Shown: piece after piece, positions 10,441 to 21,160 of the stretch
How positions within the stretch are numbered: position 1 is the first letter of the stretch
How the letters are laid out: each line of letters opens with the position of its first letter
From: Sambucus nigra
Taxonomy: Eukaryota > Streptophyta > Magnoliopsida > Dipsacales > Adoxaceae
Reading direction: 5' to 3'
DNA length: 64,000 nucleotides
Assembly: GCA_949130495.1 (NCBI GenBank)
Contig: OX422222.1
Span: 278,680,109-278,744,108, forward strand
Program-made: the position numbers and the translations under genes
The notes under the pieces: generated by a model
The model's input: only the letters and a program-made list of their open reading frames with translations
The model's database searches: none
Told to the model about the DNA's origin: nothing

Positions 10441-12049
10441 TACATAATCTACACCTAAGAGGAAAAAGGAGTTTGGTTTACTTTTCAGGGAAAGAGGAAT
10501 ATTTTTGGTATTTTTATTTTCTTTTGAAAAATGAAAAATATGTTTTTGGTATTTTTTTTCAAAAAGGGAAAAGGGAAATTCCTCAACATTTTTATTAATA
10601 TTAGGCTCACTTGTATTATGTTTTCCTAAAAAGCAAGAAAAATATCAGATAGGATCCAAGACTGGGGAAAAGATAGGGTACATGATGTAAGAAAAGGTTT
10701 GACTTGTTTTCAAACTCACGGAAGGGGTTCTGTTTTAAAAATAGGCGAAATAGCATGAAAATTCGGGTGGTACGACAACCTGAAGTTTTGACAGAGTTTC
10801 TCATTATAAATGACAAACTAGATAAAAGTGTCATAGGGTAGATGTCGATATAAGATCGATGAATTTAGTGGGTTAGTGGAAGGTTTTACCCTTTGTCATG
10901 ACTTCCGTGTTATACCTCTTGCCTATAAGGGCAATCATTCATCAGTATGTGTGGACAAGTCATTTGATATACCTAAGTGTACATGAACTGCCTTATGATA
11001 TACCTCATGAAAATAGTACATGTGAGAGAAAATTCGATATACTCGATGTATGTAACCAAGATTTCTATTATTTACCTCCCATCGTGAGTTTGGTCAAGTA
11101 GTACAATGCGGGGGAAACTGTTCGATATACTTTGAAGGTACGAGGCCAATGGAAGGTAGGAACCATATCTCTTAGGTTAACTATGCCCCGTAGGATCGAC
11201 ACCCATTACGAAGTGACCCCCAGTACTGAACAAAATTTATGTAAATATTGCCATGCTTAGGTGATGTAGTGTGCAAAAATGCATGAGTGTTAATTAGTAT
11301 CTTATGGAGAGTTTTATGTATGATAAATAAAAGGAATACTATCACTGTGAGGGAGAACATTAAACTAATACAAGATAAAGGGGGATAATTGTGGAAAGTA
11401 AAACTAGAAAGTATATACATGAAGTATGGGGACTATAAAAGGCATGGTGATAGATACAATGTGTGAGGCATGTGAATAAACAAGTGAGTGAGGAATATGT
11501 GTAAGGTAAGAGAGTGACATGCGGATAGTGTGAGTGAAAAAAAAGCATGTGCATATATACAAGTGAAAGAAATATGGAAGTGTGTGCTAGTGAGACCAAG
11601 AATGGATAATCTATAAGTGGCATGTGAAATAGGTGTAAGCGAGCATGAAGATATATACAAGCAAGGAAAAAAGTGAGGTTGTGTGCTAGTTAAGCTAAGC
11701 ATGGATAATCCACAAGTGGTGTGTGGAAAATTTAGGTAAGAGTGAGACTATATATGAGTGTGAGTGTGTGAAGTGAACATGGTGTATATATACAAGTGAG
11801 CATAGGGTGAAACATGGTGAACATATACAAGTGAGTAAAAAGTGAAGCGTGTGCTAAGGAGGTGATATATACACATGCTGAGAGAAGAGAATGGTATAGA
11901 TATTCAACATGATAAGAATGAGAAATATATACAAGATACAAACATTGGAGTAAGGAGAGTATACAAGTGGAGGCGTATGTACTCATATGGAAAAGTATGA
12001 GAGAAAATAAAGGACACCCATGTGAAAATAGAGTCTAGTCCTCTAAAAA
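10441..12049 (-). other. Non-coding leader of element B with purine-rich degenerate repeats
   Basis: About 1.6 kb between primer site and gag. From about 11,420 to 12,000 the plus strand is rich in GTGAG, GTGTG and ATATATACAAGTGAG words. One unit is duplicated about 99 bp apart (GTGTGCTAG...ATGGATAATC at 11,582 and 11,681). Long minus-strand reading frames here come from this low-complexity composition and look like no protein I know. Long leaders are usual in Tat elements. Confidence 0.6.
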
Positions 12050-12068
12050 GTCCCCATCGGAGTCGCCA
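12050..12068 (-). other. Primer-binding site of element B (tRNA-Arg type)
   Basis: The minus strand reads TGGCGACTCCGATGGGGAC one base after the LTR end. The first ten bases match the complement of a tRNA-Arg 3' end (GGAGTCGCCA), as I recall it. Confidence 0.65.
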
Positions 12069-12313
12069 CTGGGGCCATTCGGGTCGGATTCCTCTGACGC
12101 AGGCTGGCCCTGAAATCAGGATGAGAGGGAAGACCGAAGAAGTCCCTCTCTCCCCTGAACGTGCGAGTGATTAGAGAATATGGGATTCCTCTTTCACCAC
12201 TCGCGCTAATATTTTCATGGGCTGCCTTGGATATAAATCATCCAACGTCAAAAGGGGATAAACACAAAGAAATGGAGTCGCTAGCCTCCTAGATGACTTT
12301 ACTACTGATTTTT

Positions 12314-15300
12314 TGTGACACCCCGACTAATTAAATACCGGGTGCTACTCCTTTATTAAATTAATACATAGTATCAAGTTGGTTCAGACTTAGCATCAGT
12401 GTTGAAAACATTTAATTACATGCTGGCCACCTAATATTTAAAATAGAGAGATGCCAAATTTTATTAATTAAATTAACAATTAACCAAGTAATGAAATCAT
12501 CATTCATCAATCGCATAAAAAATCTCATATATATAACCAACGTAAGGAAATCAACTGAGTCTGCAGTAAACACTCCAATAATAATAATAATACCAGAGTA
12601 ACATAAAACCTTAATACAAGAGTCTGAATAAACAAACCAACATCTGAAATAATGAAAGTCAGTATCTACAATGTCTAAATAAGAATGGGCAACATGCCCT
12701 AACTGATATGAATGACTCTCAAGGAACCAAGGATAAATGTCGAGGCGTCGAATACCGAGATCATGTAGCTTCCACAGCAGCTACACCACGTTATTAGAAT
12801 GGAACACCTATGTTTGGCATCCCTGTGGCTGGGCACCTAAAAGGTTTTTACAAAATAAACTAGATTTGGAGGAAAATGGGTCAGAGCCCGAGGTGAAAAC
12901 AGCTTAAAAACAACAAGTGTTTAATTACATTAAATAGTAAATATTATATACATGTTAGTTGCGTACTCTCATATGAGTTTCTCACCACTCAACTAATGTG
13001 CAAGCCTAACGTATACCATTAACCCATCCAAGTTATGTCACTATCTAACTAGTTCGTACTAACTCCTGCTTTCACATTCTAATATAGGGTACCTACTCAT
13101 ATTACCCAAACAAGTCATATTTATATCCCACATTCACATTCATTAAATTATTTATCTCAAGTGTTATTTAGATTTTCACATTCTTAACCCATTTACATAT
13201 TTTAGTTACTCACATCTACTAAGCTACTGTAAAATAATCGTAGGCATATATATATAATTCACTAGCATAATATATATATACACAAATCCAGCACCCCAAG
13301 AGGCTGGAACCTGCAGTGCACACATACTCTTCTATCAATCCTGATACATCACGCACGTAAGTATTTACATGTTCCGAATCACTTAAAAATTGTATCAATA
13401 CAATTCACACATATTGGAGGAGAACATAGCTCACACACCCATGGGTCACGCACATACCTACGCTCCCATGGTCATCAGACTTATCAACTCACAAATAATT
13501 CATTCATAGTTCTATGTCCTTGAGGTACCAATCTAAATCCCCCCGAAGACACACAAGGATAAGATGGTCCTTTTTTCGAAAATCAACCTCCCATGATAGC
13601 AATTATGGTAGGTATGTCATACATAGAATCATCCATATACTAGGTAATCACACCACCTAAGTATTTATCAACATTAATATAGGTAATATCTATCCTATAT
13701 TACAAGTGACATACGCTTTTTAATGCCATCCCAGACATTCTTCGTAATATGTTTAGAGCGATAACTCTCTCGTCGTATAAATCAGAATATTTAAACCTAT
13801 CTTAAAAGGTTACTAAGTCACCCACTTACCTCTAAGGTTATTTCAGTAATTCAAATTCTCTCGTCAAATTTCCCTAACCTTAAATTAACATTCATCCAAT
13901 TTAAATCCCAATTTTATAAAATTTCTAACCGTACCTCACTCGGTAAACACTCGTAAGTATCCCATTCAATCCCAAAAGGTATAACATTTTCCGGGCATAA
14001 ACTATAACCCTACTAACCTTAACCAAGTCCCTCAATATTTTATAATAACCCCCTAAGAGTTATTATAAGCTTGGGATTTGCTGAACCTTAAAGGAAAAAT
14101 AATCTACAAAATCAGGAGGATTCGATCGATCGATCAATCTATCCAATCGATCGATCGACATTCATAGATCGATCGATCGATCAAATAGGTACTGCGAATG
14201 TGCATAATTTGGCCTACGAGTTTCATCAAACTTAACCCTCAAATCCTATACTATAATTTCCCAAACTTCCAAATATTTATTCCTCACATCATACCAACAT
14301 AAATACATAAGTTCCAACATTTAAGAATTATCAAATCATAATAGGAAATCAATTTCTTGGATCAAATCATATAATTTTCATAAAAACCCTAGTTTTCCTA
14401 TTTTCTTTAAGAACATAATATAACTCAATATAATTTCATAATTCTATAACCATGGATCATAATTTCGTGGCTGCTATATTCCCAGAAGTTAAACTACATG
14501 CAAAACCTACCCAGATTACGATTTTAATTCTCCAAATCCATTCATTAATTATTTTTCAAGGTTATTATCCAATTAAGAACTAACATAGATGATATATGCA
14601 TTGAATTATTGCAATTTAAATCACTTGCTTGTGAATGAAGATTCTGATCCTTTGAATAAGATGGTATGGGAATGATTCTATCTTTCCGATCTATCCGGTT
14701 GTGGTGACGGTGGTGCAAAAGCCTCTAAATAGTGGTTTCTCCTTTGGGAACTTTCCTCTCTTCCTTTCTAACTGCCGTTGGTGATTTTTGGTTGTGATAA
14801 CCCTCATATTCCTAAGTGTTGGATGATATATTAAGTCTAAAATTCGTGGGTTATAATTCCTCAAAAAGTCAAAATGACTAAAATACCCTCTCGGACTGCC
14901 GGTTAGTCCTAAAATGCCCCGGGTTCCAAACTAAACCCCGACTAGTGTTATCTGACTATCTCGACCCTTCCGAACATGTTGACACACTCAAAATGACTAT
15001 ACGGATGATATAAAAACAATTTACTTTTAAATCCATTAAATTGGTTCCTGACAGGACTGACACACGCATCCCAACTTAATTACCGAAACTGCCGTATTTT
15101 CAACTTGCAAGTGTCTTAATAAATTCAATAATCATATATTACAATATTCACTTAGTAACATTCAACATTATCATCATAATCAAATACTAACTCTCGTCTC
15201 GCTAGTTATTTAAATCTGACTTAATTTCCAATTAATTGTCCCAAATTAATTTAATTAATCCCATAATTAAAAGCAATTTCATTTCATTAATCTCATAATT

Positions 15301-15328
15301 AAAATTCATAAAAATACGGGGTATTACA
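12314..15328 (-). repeat. Solo LTR, about 3.0 kb, Tekay/Del-like chromovirus type
   Basis: On the minus strand it starts TGTAATACCCCGTATTTTTA and ends CGGGGTGTCACA. It is flanked on both sides by at least five T residues (12,309-12,313 and 15,329-15,333), consistent with a 5-bp target copy. No coding or second LTR is attached, so it is a solo LTR left by LTR-LTR recombination. The lineage is inferred from length and termini only. It lies within the LTR of element B. Confidence 0.75.
14123..14185. repeat. GATC-rich palindromic microsatellite in the solo LTR
   Basis: Three short runs of (GATC)n, TCGATCGATCGATCAA, CCAATCGATCGATCGAC and ATAGATCGATCGATCGATCA, lie within about 60 bp. Each is self-complementary. 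Probably simple-repeat expansion. Confidence 0.8.
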
Positions 15329-15689
15329 TTTTTTAAGAAGAGTACGTTGATCTTATGGTGATGTAATGGTGGTGAAGTATGGTGAGTTAAGTGGCCAAAG
15401 GTGATATGAAAGTGAGGTAAAAGAAATGGAAGGAATGTTGTAAATTTAGATTTTATGGGAATGACGTCGCTCTGATTTCGAGAGAATGTTTCTGATTGCT
15501 GAAAAAGGGGTCCCTAGGAATTAGGTAATGGCCTCCTTAAATAGTGTCAAATTAGGGTTTAAGGGGATGCTGATCGATATGTCCCTTGGCCTTCCTATCG
15601 GCATAGCCTCTACCTTTCTAGCGAAGGAAAGCACACCCTACCGATAGGCAGAGGGTCTAGGGTGCCTATAGGCAATTCGAAATGGATTT

Positions 15690-16360
15690 TTTTTTTGGAA
15701 AAACGGGCATAAAATGAAAACCATAAGTCTAAATCATGAACACATGGGACCTTTGGAAAGAGGGTTTAGATTCCTTCAAAATTCATTGAGCCACTCTCGG
15801 GTTTGAGAATTGACCAAAGTCAAACGGGACTCGGAATCACCTGATGGTCTCTAGACCGGGGGGGGGGGGGGTTAGAGTAAAAAGGGTCGTTCATGCGAAA
15901 CGTGAGGCCTATTCGCGCATTGTATGGAGCGTTGGAAAGTATATTTAGATCCCTGTGATATTTCATTGATCTTCGACTGGTACTGATAGTTTACCAAGGT
16001 CAAATGGGGCTCAAAAGCACTCGATGGCCTTTCGAAGTAAAAAGGGTTGTTCGTGCGAACCGTGAGGACGATTTGCGCATGGTATGGAATGTTGTAAAGG
16101 GAATTTAGAACCATACGAGTTTTCATTAATATTAGCTCGGGTTGGAGAGTTAACCTAAGTCAACCAGGGCCCGAAAATGTTCGATGGACTTCAGATCAAT
16201 GCTATCGTTCATTCGAGTTGTAATGCCGATTCGCACATGTTATGGACTAATGGAATGGGAATTCAAAGTCCTATGAGTTCATTAAGATTTGATCAGGTTG
16301 GAGAATTAATCATAGTCAAACGGGGCCCGAAAGAGCCTGTTGGCCTTTAGATCAATACTC
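15690..16360. repeat. Degenerate tandem array, about 160-bp units, in the U3 side of the element B LTR
   Basis: The words ACCAAAGTCAAACGGG (15,812), ACCAAGGTCAAATGGG (15,992), ACCTAAGTCAACCAGG (16,152) and ATCATAGTCAAACGGG (about 16,309) mark four copies spaced about 180, 160 and 157 bp. Each unit also holds a GCGCAT-x-GTATGGA block and a TTCATT-rich block. A run of 14 G (15,858-15,871) and extra bases lengthen the first interval. The array lies upstream of the putative LTR promoter when read on the minus strand. Confidence 0.8.
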
Positions 16361-17225
16361 AAAGTAGAACTTAAGCTCTGCGGAGGGAGGAGAAGTTTTA
16401 GGGATATAAGGGGGTACTTAAGGGGTACTAGGATGGGGTGTATACAAGTATTATTCCAACCACAATTATTACATACCATTTCCCTTAGGGGTGATGTTTA
16501 CATTTTTAGAATAATCAAAATGGTTGAACCGCGCAAGTCTTAATAACTAGGATAACTATACTAGCTTGATCGATCATATCTCTCTCTTTGATTCTCGTAG
16601 GTCGGTTAACTCGAACAACCGTTATGTTTTTTGATGAGATCTACATCTAATCAATGGGCATGTACCCTCAACCACATGTGTTCAGACTATTCTCCTTACA
16701 ATTGCACCCAAAGTTTTGTAGATGATTGGGTTTGCATAAGTTTGTTCTCTTCTTCAAATGAATCTGAGTTGTGGTCACTGCTACTTCTTGTCATCCAACT
16801 CGTAATATGGTCATAGGTCATAGTGGTAACCATGCTCAAATGTGAATAATATCTTTACTCGCTAGTTTTGGAGGGTACGTTGCTAATTTTATCACCTTAA
16901 ACTCAAGGGGAATTTGCGTGTGTCAGTCGTCATTTGGGAGGTTGCCTACTAATGATGGAAAAGTTTCCCACAAAATGTTTTAAGACATAATTCCCACATT
17001 TGTTGTCAATCTGGTTCATTGCTCCAATTTTATATTTGACTTCAAAAGAACAATATCTCCCATTGTTGTTGCCATACTCATAAGTCTTTTTTTTCCATTT
17101 CTCTCTGAATTTCTTTATTTCCTTCAAAAAACTCCTTCTTTCTTTATGTTTCTTGTTGTTTTGTTATGAAAATAGTGTACATAATTAACGAAAATACCAC
17201 TAGGGATTTCAAAGGCTGCTATATC
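16361..17225. other. Unclassified segment between elements B and C
   Basis: The outer edge of the element B LTR and the 3' end of element C should lie here, but no TG...CA boundary pair is convincing. A minus-strand open stretch at 17,127-16,930 (MKEIKKFREKWKKKTYEYG..., ending SIISRQPPK) is lysine-rich at first and matches no family I recognise. A second, 16,830-16,640 on the minus strand, is interrupted. I see no promoter or RNA gene. Confidence 0.4.
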
Positions 17226-17773
17226 CCACCATAGGTGATCGTTGAGTTAGATGTACGCCCTCTATACTTTTACAATGTCGATAGTGTTTCTTTTGTCATT
17301 TTGTGTTTGATGTTGGAATCTTATTTCCCCAAATAATTTATTCTTCGAGTTCTATTAATTTTTTGATGCAGTTCTTGCCTAATGTTCCCAACATCTAGAG
17401 GAGATTAAACGGTGTGAACCTTATAAACGAGCTCTACTGCTAGATATAGTTGATGACCAATGATAATTTTTGTTACCTAAAAGTAAGAAAGTATGAAAAG
17501 GCCTTGATCATTAATATACTCGACTCTAAAAAGGATTATTGGGCCCATGACTTTATGATTAAGAACTGGGAACAATTGATCATTCCATCTAGAAGTGATC
17601 CCTACAAGAGACAAAGGTGCCCCAAGGGCGGGAATGAAATATATTTAACCTTCTTTTAAAATTTTCTATTGAGTTATGTTTATTGGTTTACATAACATGC
17701 ACACTATTATGATACGTAAATATTTTTCTTTACAGATACTTGTAAGAAGAAATAGCCCAAACACATAGACGTT
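17226..17773 (+). pseudogene. Antisense ORF-A of element C, N-terminal part
   Basis: On the opposite strand to the element's pol. Despite stops, the protein aligns with ORF-A of G and H: FLPNVPNI-RRLNGVNLINELYC, then ALIINILDSKKDYWAHDF (compare H: VVNLPDFHKDYW). The exon ends at GGNEIY near 17,643, the same place as the exon end in G and H. The intron acceptor TTTCTTTACAG ends at 17,735, and 38 bp of exon 2 (DTCKKK-PKHI) remain before element D begins. Its role is unknown; the family resembles the plant 'putative gypsy-type transposon' domain (Transposase_28). Confidence 0.65.
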
Positions 17774-18446
17774 TGATATGACCAAGTGTGACCTCATCTT
17801 AGGACGAGGGATGTTAGGTCTCACAATCGAGTTCTTAAAGGACCTTACCTAGATCGTTTCCAATACTCGTCCAGGGCCTGCCTCGTTATCCATAACCTCA
17901 TCCACCCAGTAAGCTGATACCTCAGGGGAACATTTTAATAGCAAGGACATCTCTCGTCCTCTACTCCATCTGATACTAGGAAATGACCTTCATAGCCCCC
18001 TCAGCCTGATGCCTTTGGCCAAGACGACACTTGTCACTTGCTAGCATAAACTCATGCACTACATCAGTAACCTCGTACTCGGCCAGGCCGAGACCTATCT
18101 AGAGGACAATTATAGTACAAGCACTATAAATTTCCAAGATAACATGTCCCATGTGGGCAGGTCAGTTACAACCAGATTATCTCCTCACGCGAAGGGATAT
18201 TTCATCATCATTAGTTACATGTACTATGGACATATGTCATCATCCTATTGGGAGCTTCCACGTTCACATGCCTACTGCATGCTTATGGGGTGTATTACAC
18301 CCCTTAAGCACTATAAATACTAGTCTTGTACCTCATGGTAAAGGGATCATATATTAAAAACCCCACTGAAACTCTATCAAACTTATTGTAAGAGAGAGAA
18401 AGTTTAAGTGGTAATAATTCTATTCCCTACAAGAATTGTATCTTTA
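17774..18446 (+). repeat. 5' LTR of element D (673 bp)
   Basis: It starts TGATATGACCAAG and ends near GTATCTTTA just before the primer site. Bases 18,165-18,400 match 23,034-23,275 closely. Its U5 is shorter than that of the 3' copy: after AAAGTTTAAG it jumps to about 40 bases, where the 3' copy has about 210. Confidence 0.75.
18312..18319 (+). promoter_or_regulatory. TATA box in 5' LTR of element D
   Basis: TATAAATA in context AGCACTATAAATACT. It is conserved in the 3' LTR copy at 23,181-23,188. Confidence 0.7.
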
Positions 18447-18449
18447 GTC

Positions 18450-18467
18450 TAACATCATCTGTGGGAA
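18450..18467 (+). other. Decayed primer-binding site of element D
   Basis: TAACATCATCTGTGGGAA, compared with TGGCGCCGTCTGTGGGAA in element H. All five differences are G-to-A or C-to-T. Position directly after the LTR supports the call. Confidence 0.7.
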
Positions 18468-18609
18468 TGAGGTTGTCATCTATTCCCTTCTCTAGCTTGT
18501 ACTCATCGATGTCTCTAGTGGTGAACTAGTCCTCCCCTCTTATGCAGCTATTTCACCTTTGAAAGAACTCTTTTTGAGATTTTAAGCTTCTACTCTTCAT
18601 ATTTGAAAC

Positions 18610-20340
18610 ATGGCATCAACATTTCCACCACTAGCCGATGGTCCTAGATCCAATCATGTCTCCCTCAGTTAAAAATAGCGAAGGTGGCGATGGCATTGAA
18701 ATCATTAGTGGCTAGCCAACAGGAGATACAGGAGCAACTGGCTGCTTTCAGCCAAAATGTATTAGTGAGACCTGTGGGGTAGTGTCGGAGATGATTACGC
18801 CAGCCGCTATGGACCAGCATCCAGACACCAGGGGACCACCCCAGGCACCATACAAGGAGTTATCACCTCATCAACGAGAGAGAGACGTTGCTGACCTTAG
18901 GCGCTTACACCTAGAAAGGCAAGGCTAACACTGCCCAGAGGATTGGTATAATGACTATGAGGCTGAGGATGCTCAGGTTGAATGCTGGGAGTCATATTAA
19001 ATATCAGGAAACACTATATGCACCATTTAAGTTAGCCAAGGACACAGTAGGAGGCCTTATCGGGATGCTCAACCAAGGGGCTTAGCCTTTGATCATCTTA
19101 GAAGAGGGTCGGCCTTTGAAAGGCTCAACCTAGTGGGTGATCTCAGAGTTAGGCTATACAGATCAAGGAGTATTACTAGCTCCAGGAGAGAAGGAGCGGG
19201 GTGTCGTCCCCCATGCGATCGAGAAGAGGGGTTGAAAGAAGTGAACAACCGACAAAGGTCAATAGTAAGGGAACCTTCAGTTTGGTTGATCGAGGTGGGA
19301 GGAGATAATATCGTCCAAGTCCATGTTATAGCAAAGGCCGAGAGGCCCTGGAATGACGCGATCCAAAGGTTAGAATACAAGATTAGAGACATTCCCAAGA
19401 GTCGAGACCCCTTACGGAGGGGCTATTCATAAGTCTCTCCTTTCATAGCTAGGATCGTCAATTTTCTAACCCCAACCAAGTTTAAGCCATCAATGTTCAC
19501 TCCTAAGTGTGATGGGAGCACTAATCCAGTCCACCACATGGATATGTACCAATTATATGCAGACATTTACTCAGTCTCAGATGAGATGAGATGCCATGAC
19601 TTATCGATCACTCTGACAGGAGTAACCCATGTATGGTTCACCTCACTCCCTAAGAATTCAATTGAAAATTTTAAGCAGATCGCAGAGAGACTCGTACACA
19701 ACTTATGTTTTGGGTGAGGCCCCAGAAAAAGACAAATCACCTATTGTTCATTAAGTAGGGGAAGAATGAGAGCCTCGGGTAGTATATTATAAGGTTCAAC
19801 AAAAAAAATCTAGAGGTCGAAGACTGTGAGGAAAGCATTGCGATGACAACTCTGATAGGAGGCCTGTAGAAGGGAAAACCACTCTGGAAACTTGCTAAAG
19901 ACCTACCAAAGTCCATGGATGAGCTATTGACATGGTCGAGAAGGTAATAAACACTGAAGATACTATAGAATCAAAGTACAAGGATGAGAAGGGTACTATT
20001 AGTGGGGGCAAGTTACAAAAGAAGAACAAAGATTTAAAGAAGAGATCAGCGGACAACAAGTTGATTGACTACACTCCTTGGACTGTCAGCTACGAACATG
20101 TCTTGAACGATATCAAGAATGATCGGTCCCTGAGGTGGCAAAAAAAATTGAAAGCTCTTCCCCGTAAGAGGAGTAAATATTTATGGTATGAGTTCCACCA
20201 AGACCAAGGGCACCTAACCGACAAGTGTTTTGATCTCAAGGATGAAGTTGAAAAGATGTTGAAAGTTTGTAAGATAAGAAAGTATGATATAATCTCAACT
20301 CTAAGGTGGTCGAGACGACACACAGAAGAAGAATAAAAAT
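18610..20340 (+). pseudogene. gag of element D
   Basis: Start MASTFPPLADGP at 18,610, followed soon by stops. The capsid core is in 19,493-19,717: FTPKCDGSTNPVHHMDMY, then HVWFTSLPKNSIENFKQIAER, the gag pattern of Y/C-D-G-x-x-x-P-x-x-H and W-F-x-x-L. The zinc-knuckle-like motif YEFHQDQGHLTDKCFDLKDE lies at about 20,182-20,250, with its first Cys changed to Tyr. The long open stretch 19,133-19,432 is the arginine-rich N-terminal part in a different frame. Frameshifts and stops separate all pieces. Confidence 0.8.
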
Positions 20341-20454
20341 GACAAGTGTAAGATAGATGCTTTATTCGGATGAGATGACGATAAGTCGGACGAATGTGAT
20401 CAGGATGACCCTGACCTCCCTCCCAAGTTTGTTGATCCAAAGGGTCGAATCCAT

Positions 20455-21160
20455 ATGATATCTCATGAGGTCAAGAAGAACCACGAGGGGATTGCTATAG
20501 GAGGAAAGGAAGTCGCTGATAGGAAAGCAGATGTAGTAGAGGCCAAAGCTCTCCCTCCAAATCCAAAAATTGTGAACTTAACTGCATTAGATCCTGTGAA
20601 AGATAAGAGAGATAAAGTTAATATGAATACCTTAATTGTTAGTTTTTTAAGATTAGATTTTAACGGGATTCTATCTCCACATGATGACCCTTTATTCATC
20701 ACTACACAAGTACATGGTTATGAAGTACGAAGAATTTTGGTGGACGGTGGTAGTTCGATCGACGTTATGTTTTAGGATTGTTGCAAAGGTTTGGGTCTGA
20801 TCAATAAGAGGTTGATTCACTATCCCCAACCACTCATCCACTTTAGTGGTGAGAAAGTACAGCCCCTAGGCATATATGAAATAGAAGTGATAATGGGAAA
20901 CAACTGCCGAAATGTCTTATAAGGAAGATCGACTTCTTCATCATGGATGAAAATGTCTACTCGGCCTATAATATAATTCTTGGAAGGGTAGAAGTCGTGC
21001 CCTTAATAGTCCACCAGATGATTAAAATCTCGACCCCATATGGGGTAGGGAAAGCTCAGGGGGCCCAAGTTGAGGCACGCGAATGCTACTTCAACTCAGT
21101 CGAGGAGAGAGAAGCATACAAAAGGGCCACTACAACCTACAATATTGATACCTTATAACT
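20455..21160 (+). pseudogene. Aspartic protease of element D
   Basis: The active-site loop RRILVDGGSSIDVMF (20,730-20,775) is intact in sequence and ends at a stop right after VMF. A second piece at 20,943-21,158 holds SAYNIILGRVEV, the A-Y-x-x-I-L-G-R motif near the protease C-terminus, followed by the short KISTPYGVG region. The two halves are in different frames. The loop agrees better with the family consensus than that of element A. Confidence 0.83.

Larger units (their letters stand above)
6072..16360 (-). mobile_element. Element B: Ty3/gypsy retrotransposon (5' LTR to aRNH), disrupted by A and by a solo LTR
   Basis: On the minus strand: long LTR (about 16,360-12,070), primer site (12,068-12,050), long leader, gag (about 10,440-8990), protease/linker, RT, RNase H and the start of aRNH, which is cut by element A at 6071. 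The rest of pol should lie left of the window. The PBS resembles tRNA-Arg, unlike A, D and H, so B is a different family. It is heavily decayed. The upstream LTR boundary is not resolved. Its LTR was itself hit by a 3-kb LTR. Confidence 0.8.
12070..16360 (-). repeat. 5' LTR of element B, interrupted by a solo LTR
   Basis: The LTR end beside the primer site is at 12,070 (plus strand TGGGGCC, giving ...GGCCCCA on the minus strand). The LTR continues as 12,070-12,313 and, past the inserted solo LTR, from 15,329 upward. At about 15,530-15,560 the minus strand has AAACCCTAATTTGACAC then CTATTTAAGGAGGCC, a plausible TATA and transcript start. Upstream of it is a tandem array. The outer end could be anywhere from about 16,360 to 16,560. 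Confidence 0.55.

Noticed and set aside
11181..11986. Several minus-strand frames of 79-89 codons (e.g. 11,360-11,623 and 11,732-11,986)
   Set aside because: They arise from GTG/ATATATACA-type low-complexity DNA in the leader of element B and have only His/Ser/Thr/Leu-rich composition.
12314..15328. Helitron or gene-bearing insertion
   Set aside because: The TG...CA ends, the T5 flanks and the terminal words shared with 26,018/33,825 point to a solo LTR. No CTRR end hairpin or coding motif was seen.
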